Origin: Mactra quadrangularis
Lineage: Eukaryota; Mollusca; Bivalvia; Venerida; Mactridae
DNA length: 64,000 bases
Reading direction: 5' to 3'
Assembly: GCA_025267735.1 (NCBI GenBank)
Contig: CM046301.1
Coordinates: forward strand, 60,965,872 to 61,029,871
The notes under the pieces: model-generated
The model's database searches: none
The model's input: only the letters and a program-made list of their open reading frames with translations
Told to the model about the DNA's origin: nothing
Position numbers and translations under genes: made by a program
Part shown: in pieces, positions 37,401-49,400 of the stretch
Layout: each line of letters starts with the position of its first letter
Numbering within the stretch: the first letter of the stretch is position 1

Positions 37401-40400
37401 TGGTAAATATGTCTTGTTTATTTTTTTTTTAATTATGGAGTTCAGTGGTTTTTTCATGCACTGTTGGAGCACAGGCATGAGCCAAATGATTGTCAATTTT
37501 GTATTTTTGTTGGCTAGAGTTTCATATTTGAGGAACTTACTTTAACATAAATCTAGGATACAAGTATGTAAATATATGTGATTAATTCATTAACTCTTTA
37601 GCCTGCTAGGAGTGACTATAAGAGCATTAGCTTACAGCTTGAAACTTGGCCAGATGCAGAGTAACTTGGTCTCTGGTCAGGTTCCCAGCTGTTTGTAATT
37701 CAGACAGTATTTATACACAATTTCATGAGAAGTGGACAAAAGTTAAAACTCAAGCAGACAGTGTTCTCAGCAGGCTGGACTTACTCAGCATGCAATGATT
37801 TTAACAAAATAAGCTCTTGTCTTTGTATTCTGTAGAATCAGCCGTCCAGTGGTAGGATATATGCTTAAGAGATTGAGAGGTTCCTGGTTCGAACCCCACA
37901 AGGGGCTTTGCTAATTTCCACTCTGTCCAGGTGAAAATTTGGTACTGTGAGGGATTACCTGTCTGATGATGATTGGAGTTATCATACAGTCAGCTAAACA
38001 TATATGTGGTGGCAGACCTTAAACTGCGCTTTTTTAACTTTTTACTTTAATTTTGTATTGGGTAATATTTCAGATAATTATGTATATGCCTGGGGTAATG
38101 GCGAGAATGGTAGATTAGGTACTGGCGAGATGGATCTTGGTAAAGGACCAAATAATAAATCTATATCAATACCTAGACCTATATTTGGTGCATTACATAT
38201 AGTACCACATTTATCATCTAGACATTGGCATACCATACTTATAGCTGGTGAGTAAGAAAACATTATACTGTAAAGTTCTGCTATGAAGACTACCATGGTT
38301 ATTGCAAAATAAAGTGATTTTTGACGAATTTTTAGTCCTAAATAGTAGGGATGGCAGCAAATATCAAAACCAATACTCGAGTACTCGGTCATTTTTCCAA
38401 TCGAGTAGTCGGTTACTCGGATAAGTTTCAATGATCTTCGAAGATTTATCAATCAATATCAACACCGTCTGCATGCTACTTTCATTTTCTATGTTCTATG
38501 CATTGAATAGATATTATTCGAAAGTAAAGTTGATGTCCTTTCCAAACTGGATATCTTTATTTGTAACATATAAACCACGATGAAACCAAATAAAATCAAG
38601 AATTATGTACAAACACATTTTTCAGTTGGGAAAACCCATAAATTCTAGTTTTTCAAATAAGAACGATTCGTAACTATAAATAGAACTACAGGGCAAGGGA
38701 GGTAACTCAGAAAGACCAATAAACAAAGAAATTAAACGACAACATTATATTTTATAGCATTTAATCGATGCATACTCAAGTTTAAAACATGTATAACATT
38801 TCAAATATCTTTTTCTTCTTAAAATACTTTAATCTAACATTCATAATAGCAATTCGGTCCTTAGCTGTTTTCAAAACAAATACCTTAAAACAAATTCTGC
38901 TACAAACTGTAACACGATTAAAGGCAAGTAAATATCATAAGAGGCCGAATGACGTAAGCGACTTAAATGTTCCAAAATTTGCGCGTGTCAAACTGTTGAT
39001 CGCTACATTGAATTAACAATATCATTTTCGCACCTCAACAAGGATGTTTTGATTGCATTTAAGAGATAGTTATGGTGATACATGTACATCTCCAAATTTC
39101 GGGGCTAATTAGATACACCAATCTTTATAATCACAAAAATAGATATTTTCCGAGTAATCCAATGTCAATTTTGTTGACCGACATTAGGATGATGCTAGGA
39201 TTGAATTGTTTTGTTTATTGCAAACACATGTCAAATTGTCAGATCGACTTTCACACCTTTGAAAGGATGTTTTGATAACACTAATCGCGGAATGGGATCT
39301 TTTTGCAAAATAAAATTTCTTTGTGAAGCAATTTAAAATGTACATTTTTAAAAAAAAATCTGAGAACTCGAATATCAATTTTGGTAACCGATACATGGAG
39401 GTACGATCGAGTACTCGGTTAACCGGGTACTTGTTGCCATCCCTACTAAATAGTAAAGTTCTGTTATAAAGACCACCTTGGTTATTGCAAAATAAAGTAA
39501 TTTTTGACGAATTTTTAGTCCTAAATAGTAAAGTAATGCTATAAAGACCACAGTCATGTGATTTTTGCCCATTTTAAAGTCCCAAATTCTTAATTTCGGA
39601 AGACTATTAAGCTATCATGACTATTTATTTTGATGATTCTAAATGTGGAACTTCACTTTGTCGTAAATATTGACATTACCAAAATCATATATTTTCAGAA
39701 CAGACCTATGGCTCTATAATTTTACTGTATTTTTCAAATCATATCCCAAATTTCTCAAGAAATTCCAGCTTGACTATGTATAGTCAAGATTGATTGATTG
39801 TGATTTATTTGGTTGAGTATTTTGTCTACAAGTCCTTCTTTGGATGAGGGAATGCTGTCAGTTTAAGGATTATCATGCAAAGAATCCTACATTTTTACAA
39901 GGTTTTATTTAAAAGGATATCAAATTCCTGTATCAATTCCTATATTTTTGAAAGTTAATGGTTGATAGCCTGCTGTAAGCAAAGTCAGAAATTACAAAGG
40001 CTTGACAGAAATCTCTGAATTGGTCTGCATTGAAAGTAGGCATGTTGGCAGCCATCTTGGATGCCATTTTGGATTTAACATAGCATTGCCTGAAGATGAA
40101 GATAAATGGTCATGACTCTTTGTCTTTAAAGCTGTACATGTATATTGTACCCTTATAAACTTAATTATGATCTAACTTTTTCTGTGTTAATTTTCTTGTA
40201 GAAAAAGTTCTGAATCAAAAGACATTAAAGACTAGAGCATCTTTACCAAAAAGTAAGTGACGCATATACAGGCAATATCCTTGTCAGTTTTTATTATAAA
40301 AGGATGAATGCAAAATATGTTACTTGTACATGTACATTATTTTACTTTTTAATTAAAGAAAAACTAAATGCTCTAACATTCTGTATCAATATGTTCACAC

Positions 40401-43400
40401 TATTGGACCACTTTATATTTCATGAGTGTCTACGTGAAAATAACTAAAGTTAGAACCTTTTTCTATCAGATGTATTTGTTCCTATTTTATTAGGTATTTT
40501 GATTGATATGGAAAATGTTTGTTTTTTAAGAAAAGTGATTTATAACTATTTTACCTTCATCCTGTTAATTCATTATAATTTATATAATTGTATGTTGCTC
40601 ATATTTACTTATTCTCCTGAAAGTCTGAAAGGCAATATGGAGTGGAGAAATATCACTATCATGTACCTTTTAATTGGTTAACTGTACTCACACTCCAAAG
40701 TTTTACTAGATAGTGTTCCTATTTGAATAATATCATCGCCAATATCCAGCAAGTCCATTCTCCAATATTTTCCCATAAAATTTTGATTGCCATCTTTTAT
40801 TTTCCTACGTCTACCAATTCCATTTGTTTTTACTGTCATCCTGTATTTGTCATTTTCCCCTAATTGTGGCCTCACATTTTTGCAAAGTCCTATATTTTTA
40901 TATATTTTGTTGCTTGTTTTGAATGCCTGCAGTGTATTTGTACTTGTAGTGATGTGATCACATAACATGATTTTTTGGTTCATTTTAATCCTTAAATTGT
41001 TTTTGTTTTTCTATATTCTGGATGTATTTTATGTTCTTTCAGTGAAGTTTCACTCAGGTATTTTAAGTTTTTGTTTCTGCTTGCACTAACTTTTTTTACA
41101 AATATTTTTATACATATATCTCAAACATATATTATTTTACCCCTTACACAATCACTCTTTTTTAGAATTTTTCTGACATTTGAGATTCCTATTTTTCACT
41201 CACGTGTAGTTTCCTGCAGTAAGTTGTGTTCTGGTAGTATTTTTTACACCTCTGTAGAATGTTTACTTGTTAGACTTGATGTCTTCTGCCACCTAAAGCA
41301 TTAGTTTTTTCTAGTAATGCGATTTTTACCTAATGCCTCTTGGATTAATACTGGCACCTTGGTCTTCTAAGTTATTTAGCTACTTTGTAGTTCGACTATT
41401 TGGAGAATAGTGGGGCTATCCTACTCAGTTGTGCGTCTGTGTTGGCGTCAGTGTAACACTTCTTGGTTAAGTTTTTAGGTGCAACATTTTTATATCTTTG
41501 GAACCACAGAAGGGATTTACTTGAAACTTCACGCATTTCTATTGGTTACCATTGAGGATTGAGGGTCAAATATCAAGTTGTCTAACTCTAGCATGACTTT
41601 GACTGGATTATGGCCCTTTCATACTTAAAAAATTCTTGGTTAAGAGTTTTGGTGCAAAGTTTTATCTTTGAAACTACTGAATGGATTCACTTGAAATTTC
41701 ACACATGTCTACAAGGTTACCAGGGTCAAATACCAAGTTGCATAATTCTAGCAAGAATTTTGACTGATTGTTGCTGTTGTTTACACGAATACCCCGAATA
41801 GTGGAGCGCACTGTCTGTGAACTGCTCTTTTTCTTTCCAAAAAATATAGAAGTGACATATTGTCTTGCAGATTGTAATAGCATTTATTGCTCCTTAACTT
41901 TCTTTCATTGACTCCCATTTGCATTTAATTTCATACAATAAAAAAAAAATGAATTTATCTTATGTAATGTTCAGTAGGGCATTGACTGTTTATGTAATCA
42001 TTGATGATTTTATGTGTCACAAATGCTAAGCACTTATCCAATACACTATTACATAATTTGTACATCTTATTTGGGACATAAATTTGCACTGAATAATGTT
42101 CTTAAAGTCTAAAGATTTGCTCTGAATAATGTCCATAAAGTCAAAAGATTTGCACTGAATAATGCCCATAAATTCTAAAGAAACAGCCATGGTTTAAATG
42201 TACCCCTCGGTAAGCCCATTAGAATACAAAAACAAGTTTTCACACATTTATACCCCCACCATCAAAATGGCCAAAAAAATGCCCCATTTAATTTAAGTTT
42301 CAAAAATTAATTTTTTGGCCCTGTCATAACTAGTAATGTACTAAAATAATGCACCAGTTATGTCATACTGTGTCCTATCTAAGAAAATCATGTTAATTTG
42401 CTTATAAATGCAAGTTGTAACATTTTACTGCATTTATTGTACTGCACAATTTAGAATTTTGCATAACATTACTCACATTTTGTCATAAGCAGACATGTGA
42501 CATATTTTTTGAAAGTACATTATATTTTTGCACAAAATTTGAACTGCAATCAAAATAATCACAGCTTTTCCTTAAAAATAACTTGAATTAGAGATTCGTG
42601 GACTCATTTTAGGCCAACATAGATTATTTTGAAAACCCCAGTTTATAATACTGTAGGCTACACACAGGAGTTTGAATCAAGGATCCCAAAGAGGTTGTTG
42701 GTTTGCCATTCACCTTTGATCACCTAGGAAATTTGTCAGTAACGTCGATTTTTCTCCATTGATAAAGTATAATGGAGAAGTCATTGACCTTATAGAAGGG
42801 TGAGTGATTGCTGCACAAAGGTCCAGGAAAACTAAATTAGGTGAGATGGCTGCCTTACATGTACTATGACCATTACTTGACACAGGGTTAAACACAATCA
42901 AAGAAAAAGATTTAAAAACCAAATGTGTAGCCTTCTTAAATTAAGCATTAACTCTCTAATACTTAGTATTGATAATATGCTATATTGAAAATAAATAATT
43001 CTTAATAATAATAATTTGTTGTATAAACTCACTACTTTATTATACCCCCGCTTCGAAGAAGAGGGGGGTATACTGTTTTACCCTTGTCCGTGTGTCCGTC
43101 CGTCTGTTACAAAATTTCCGTCGCAGTTTTCTCAGCAGCTATAACATGCAGCAGCCTAATACTTTGCATATTGCTTCATCCCATAGTCCCATGTGGTGTA
43201 AAGCGATTTCATGCTCCTTGCTCATCTACTTCCTGTTTGTCACATATTTTTAGATTTTTGCGGGGGTATCACTAGTGAGCATTAGCTCACAGATTTACTT
43301 GTACATTTTGGATTGAGGGAGGAGAATGGTTAAAAATTGAATCCTATTATGATATTCACATTGCTTCCAATAACATGTTGTACATTTGTATGATTTTAAC

Positions 43401-46400
43401 ATTTTTAGCCAAAAAAGTAGAATTTAAGGAGCCTACAATTACAGGTAAACATTGGCTGCATGAGTTAGAGTTTTTCTGCTTGCTTGTTAAATGTACATTC
43501 CTAGCCAGATGTTGTTTTTATTGTTTACATTATTTGGAGAATGTGGTTTTGTATTTCCAAGCTTTGCTTTTTTTGGGATGCAGGTGTGATCTTTTTATGT
43601 AAGATGTTGTTTAACATTTTAACTGGTAATCTGAAGTATTTAAAACTTAATTTTAGAGTAATATAGAGTTATTTTCTATATGTTCGTGTTTGGTTTTAAA
43701 TACACTGTCAATAACATGGTCGCAATTTTTAACGATGGTCAGCGAACTTAAATGGTCCCTTTCAATCAGTTCTAGCTTAACTTTTGATAGGAGCCAAATA
43801 CTTATCTCTATACAAAGAAAACAACAGAATTCAATTTTGAGTTTACTGTATGTATTTTACATATAGAATAGCATGAAAAAGATTTTTTATTTACTACCAT
43901 GATTTTTTTCTCTGAGCATGGATGGATATGTCTTACTGTGATCAAACATTGTACCCAGATCTCTTGACTAAAGTTGAATCTGCTACCTCTGCGCCACAGT
44001 TTCTAAGAGGATTAAATCTTTGGTTAAGCAACTCTGATGACAATGTGCAGATAATTACAGGAAAAGAATTTGTCAGCAACAACTCTAGCTTGACTATACT
44101 ATTTGAGCTCACTAGTAAATGGAGCCCACTTGTGAACTTTGAGGATTGTTCAGCTGAATTATTTTATCTTTTTTGCTGAAGTTTGAATGTTTATGCAATG
44201 GGGCTCAGTTGAAATCTTCACCTTACCAATCAGAATGTTTGTAATCAATACAGCTCAAAGTATCTTTGCACCAGTCCAATCTACTCCAGGACTTAAAAGT
44301 TATGGCTCTTGGAACTTTCAACTTACATACTTTGTGATATTTCCATTCTTGGTGTTCATTTTCTTTGATTTGAAGCATGGGTTTGAGTATCTTCAGCATA
44401 TTTTGATGTGTTGTGTTATGTGATTCAAATGTCACTAACATGTTGTATTGGTATAGAAACCATAATGTTAAAAGTGTAGTGTGTTTTTGTTTACCATTTT
44501 GTACCAGTTAAAGCCACATTATCAAAAGTAACACTGTCAATGGACTACAAAGAAAATAAGCATTTACATTTAAATCTGTTTTAACCCCTTCAATGAAAAA
44601 CAAACTTTATAATACATAAATGCAATTATCGCTTTAACATGTTTGATATTTATTGTATTTCAAAGTGAAAGTAGATCAAAACCAAAAGTAGAATTTGGTT
44701 GTCAATTTCAAAAATATTGTTTTGATCAGAGTATGTTCAAGATAAAGTCTTGTGATAACAAAAAACTTCCTCCAAATTACATTTATAAGATCAAAAACTA
44801 TATTTGATCATATATATTTAGCGCTTACATTAGAATAAGCATAATGCTCTCTTGTGAAAGATTAACCCTCTTTTTTAAGCGATAGCAACTTTGTCAAACT
44901 TAAACTTAGAAAGCAAAATGGTATATAATGTTAATTTTGTCTCTAATGCATGTTAGATTGTGATAACTTCAAGGCTGCAGGACTGTTTTCATGTCTACTG
45001 GAATGAATATATTTCTATACAGTAGCTGGAAGGTGATGGTTTTAGAAGTCTTAAATGTGTATTGCTTGTTGTTTTTGGTGAAATGGCACTTATGATTGTT
45101 TTATTAAATCGTTCACTGATAAAGTAAACATAACACTTTGTTCCTTCTAGTTTCTTGCTGTTCATTGTATTGTTTTTCTCCATAACTTTACTTATGAGCA
45201 TATTTAACAAAGGTTTACAGCACAACTAACTATGTGATAACATCATAGAGCTCATAGTTATGTTTGTGAACAATTGTATCGTAATTCAAATAAAAAGGTC
45301 ACTCAGTGAATGTTTAATTGTCTTAAAATAAAAAAAGGTCTGAATGGTGTTTGTGCATGCTTATGTGCTGTGAGTGTATCAATTATTATTTGTAATCTTT
45401 ATATATTGTTGTAAAGAAGTAAATGCATATGTTGTTGGCATTGCTTGTTACAATGTATATGACTTTAATATTGTAAATAATATATTATATCCTCATAGAA
45501 TTGTACCATTTAGTAATCATAATAAGAAAACATACATGTTTTCAGTCCTGGCTTTTGCTTACTGCATGTGTGGTTACTCCTTATTGCTTTAGGCCTTGCA
45601 CATACAGATTGCTTGTTTTTGAAGTATCCATTTTTACAGAAATGTGTGAAAACTTACATAGATTACTACCCATATTTCATTACTTCAGAGCCATCATTAA
45701 TATGTACTTCATTTAATTGGTACCTATAGCATGTTGAATTGACTGTTAGTATAATATTGTCAACTACTATTTTCTAAACAGATTTCATCAGTCAATTCAG
45801 ATATTTAATTGTATGTTTATGCAAAACAGTTAATGTAATAACAGTCTTAAATCTCTTCCAACATATTGCTTAAATTAGTGGTTCTATTTTTCTAATTTCT
45901 GTTGATTAACAACTGCCTTAACAAAAATAGTACATTTGTATTTCTAATTGGGAACATTACCCTTTTTGTCCCCTTACTCTCACTACTTCATTTTACTTCA
46001 TGTAAAACTTGAACAAACCAGTTTTAGAATTCCCTAATGTGTTTTACATTATTGCATGTTATGTATCAATCATCACAAAATTTGACAACTTTCAGATAAG
46101 TTTTGTTTCCTAGAATTGCCATGACATTTTAAACAAAGAGACTCCAAATGATAAATATCATTGGACAACTTTTTGTCATGATTAAAAGGATTATAGTAAC
46201 AGGTGGTCAGCACAGTCACTATCCATCAAAACCCCTTAACATTTATACACATTGGTGAATTTGGACCATCCCTGGTCAAAAATGTGCATCCTACCCTAAA
46301 AACTAGTTGTCTCTATAATTCACATAATTTATGTTCTCAGGATTTGACATTAATTTTTGAATTAGGTTACCTGGTTGGACATTCAGCTATATGTTTCGGG

Positions 46401-49400
46401 TTTTTTTGTGCTTGCCCCAACCAAATGTTTACTGGAAGTAACAATTGCGCGAACAAAAATATAAGTCATTAGAGGCAATTGGACAACCTTTAGTGTAGAG
46501 CCATGCATCTTACATTTCAAAAGCCGCCCGGCTAGCTCAGTTGGCAAGTCTACTGATCGAGGGGTCGTGGGAAAGTAAACTAAAGACAGTATGCGCTTAG
46601 TAGTTGGTTCTGGATTTAGCTTTTCCGGGAGGAGTGAGTAGGTTGACTGACCGCCATTATATGACCTATAATTGTGTTGCTACGGTGTTAAACCCAACGA
46701 ACAAACAAACTTACATTTCAATGTTGTATTTCAGTAAGTATGACTGATGTAGATTCCGGGGCAGGGTCCAGTGAGTATATAGAAGAGGAGTATATAGACA
46801 ACAAAGAGAAGACAAACAATATCAATGGTATAGATGAAGTCTTCCTTACAAAAAGTAATGATTCTGGTAAACCTGTGTCACCTGATGGTTCTAATTCTTT
46901 CTTGTTATCACCAAATACTGAAACACCTCCTGAAGCCACTTCTGGTGGATTTGTGGCTCAAGATGCTGAAGACAGTCTACCACCATGGCTTGAAGCTGTA
47001 AGTTATAGTTTACTCATTATACCTCCTTCCCTCTGTCTGTCTCCATGGCTTGAAGCTGTAAGTTATAGTTTACTCATTATACCTCTTTCCCTCTGTCTAT
47101 CACCATGGCTTTAAGCTGTAAGTTATAGTTTACTCATTATACCTCCTTCCCTCTATCTATCACCATGGCTTGAAGCTGTAAGTTATAGTTTACTCATTAT
47201 ACCTCCTTCCCTCTGTCTGTCACCATGGCTTGAAGCTGTAAGTTATAGTTTACTCATTATACATCCCTCTCTTTGTCTGTCACCATGGCTTGAAGCTGTA
47301 AGTTATAGTTTACTCATTATACCTCCTTCCCTCTGTCTATCACCATGGCTTGAAGCTGTAAGTTATAGTTTACTCATTATACCTCCTTCCCTCTGTCTAT
47401 CACCATGGCTTGAAGCTGTAAGTTATAGTTTACTCATTATACCTCCTTCCCTTTGTCTGCCTCCATGGCTTGAAGCTGTAAGTTATAGTTTACTCATTAT
47501 ACCTCCTTCCCTTTGTCTACCACCATGGCTTGAAGCTGTAAGTTATAGTTTACTCATTATACCTCCTTCCCTTTGTCTGCCTCCATGGCTTGAAGCTGTA
47601 AGTTATAGTTTACTCATTATACCTCCTTCCCTTTGTCTGTCACCATGGCTTGAAGCTGTAAGTTATAGTTTACTCATTATACCTCCTTCCCTTTGTCTAC
47701 CACCATGGCTTGAAGCTGTAAGTTATAGTTTACTCATTATACCTCCTTCCCTCTGTCTATCACCATGGCTTGAAGCTGTATGTTATAGTTAACTCATTAT
47801 ACCTCCTTCCCTCTGTCTATCACCATGGCTTGAAGCTGTAAGTTATAGTTTACTCATTATACCTCCTTCCCTCTGTCTATCACCATGGCTTGAAGCTGTA
47901 AGTTATAGTTTACTCATTATACCTCCCTCCTTCTGTCTGCCTCCATGGCTTGAAGCTGTAAGTTATAGTTTACTCATTATACCTCCCTCCCTCTGTCTAT
48001 CACCATGGCTTGAAGCTGTAAGTTATAGTTTGCTCATTATACCTCCTCCCTCTGTCTATCACCATGGCTTGAAGCTGTAAGTTATAGTTTACTCATTATA
48101 CCTCCTTCCCTCTGTCTATCACCATGGCTCGAAGCTGTAAGTTATAGTTTACTCATTATACCTCCTTCCCTCTGTCTATCACCATGGCTTGAAGCTGTTA
48201 GTTATAGTTTACTCATTATACCTCCTTCCCTCTGTCTATCACCATGGCCTGAAGCCGTAAGTTATAGTTTACTCATTATACCTCCTTCCCTCTGTCTATC
48301 ACCATGGCTTGAAGCTGTTAGTTATAGTTTACTCATTATACCTCCTTCCCTCTGTCTATCACCATGGCCTGAAGCCGTAAGTTATAGTTTACTCATTATA
48401 CCTCCTTCCCTCTGTCTATCACCATGGCTTGAAGCTGTTAGTTATAGTTTACTCATTATACCTCCTTCCCTCTGTCTATCACCATGGCCTGAAGCCGTAA
48501 GTTATAGTTTACTCATTATACCTCCTTCCCTCTGTCTATCACCATAGCTTGAAGCTGTAAGTTGTACTCATTACATGTCTCTCCCTAAGCTAAAATAATG
48601 TTCATCACTATGACTTGAAGCCATAACTTGAAGATAACTTATCAAACAATCGTTGCATGTGCTACAAAAATTTCTAGCATATGGGTGTAAGTTTGACTGT
48701 TAGCTGCAAATGTTGGGTTACTAACAAGTCTCATGATAGTGGTTACCCAGATACTAGTTACCCTGGTTTAATTATGTTCCACTGTTAGGTCTTTAAAATT
48801 GATGGCATTAATAGCAGAATGTTCCTAATATTGAGATATTTTTCTTTTCAAATCTAGCAGTTAGTACTTTAAAAGTTGCACAATTTTGCAGTAAACAATG
48901 TGATCTTTAATTGTAGCAGAACTCTGTTATTTACATGTATGACATAAGCTGAAAACTTATTCATACTCTATGAGTTACCTTTGTGCATGATTGTTATGTT
49001 ATCTTAAATATTTTGAATCAAATATATCAACAATTCTCTCATACTCTTTATGTTCTGGTTTTTGCTTTTCTATTGTAGGAATTAGAAGATGATTTCATTC
49101 CAGTTCCAGTGGATTTTGTAATACAGTCACCAGGAGTGGGACCTTTTCCAGCTCCTAACGTGACCCCAGATGGCTTTCAGTGGCAAGTGAATAGTCCTCC
49201 TCCTGTACTTACACAATCACCAAATGTTGTCAACTCTGATGTTTCACCTGGCAATTTTACTGATGATACTCATGACTCTCTTGTGAATAATGTACGTGAT
49301 TTTGAATGATTATTGGTTTCTATATGAACATTTTATTGGGTCATGATCAATCTGATTTAAAATGTAATCTAAAATTATTCACTTGCACACTCTCTTATTT

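Larger units (their letters stand above)
40253..46734. other. NEK9 intron 18, 6.5 kb
   Basis: The largest intron. It holds a two-copy repeat at 41459-41782, a headless SINE A at 42662-42905, the TATACCCCCG copy 3 and SINE B at 46523. Open frames of 60-100 codons in it have no family features. No alternative exon is supported. Confidence 0.6.

Noticed and set aside
43922..44179. Extra NEK9 or unrelated exon in intron 18
   Set aside because: The 85-codon frame has no acceptor in register with exon 18 or 19, no family features, and the exon 18-19 phase already joins correctly.
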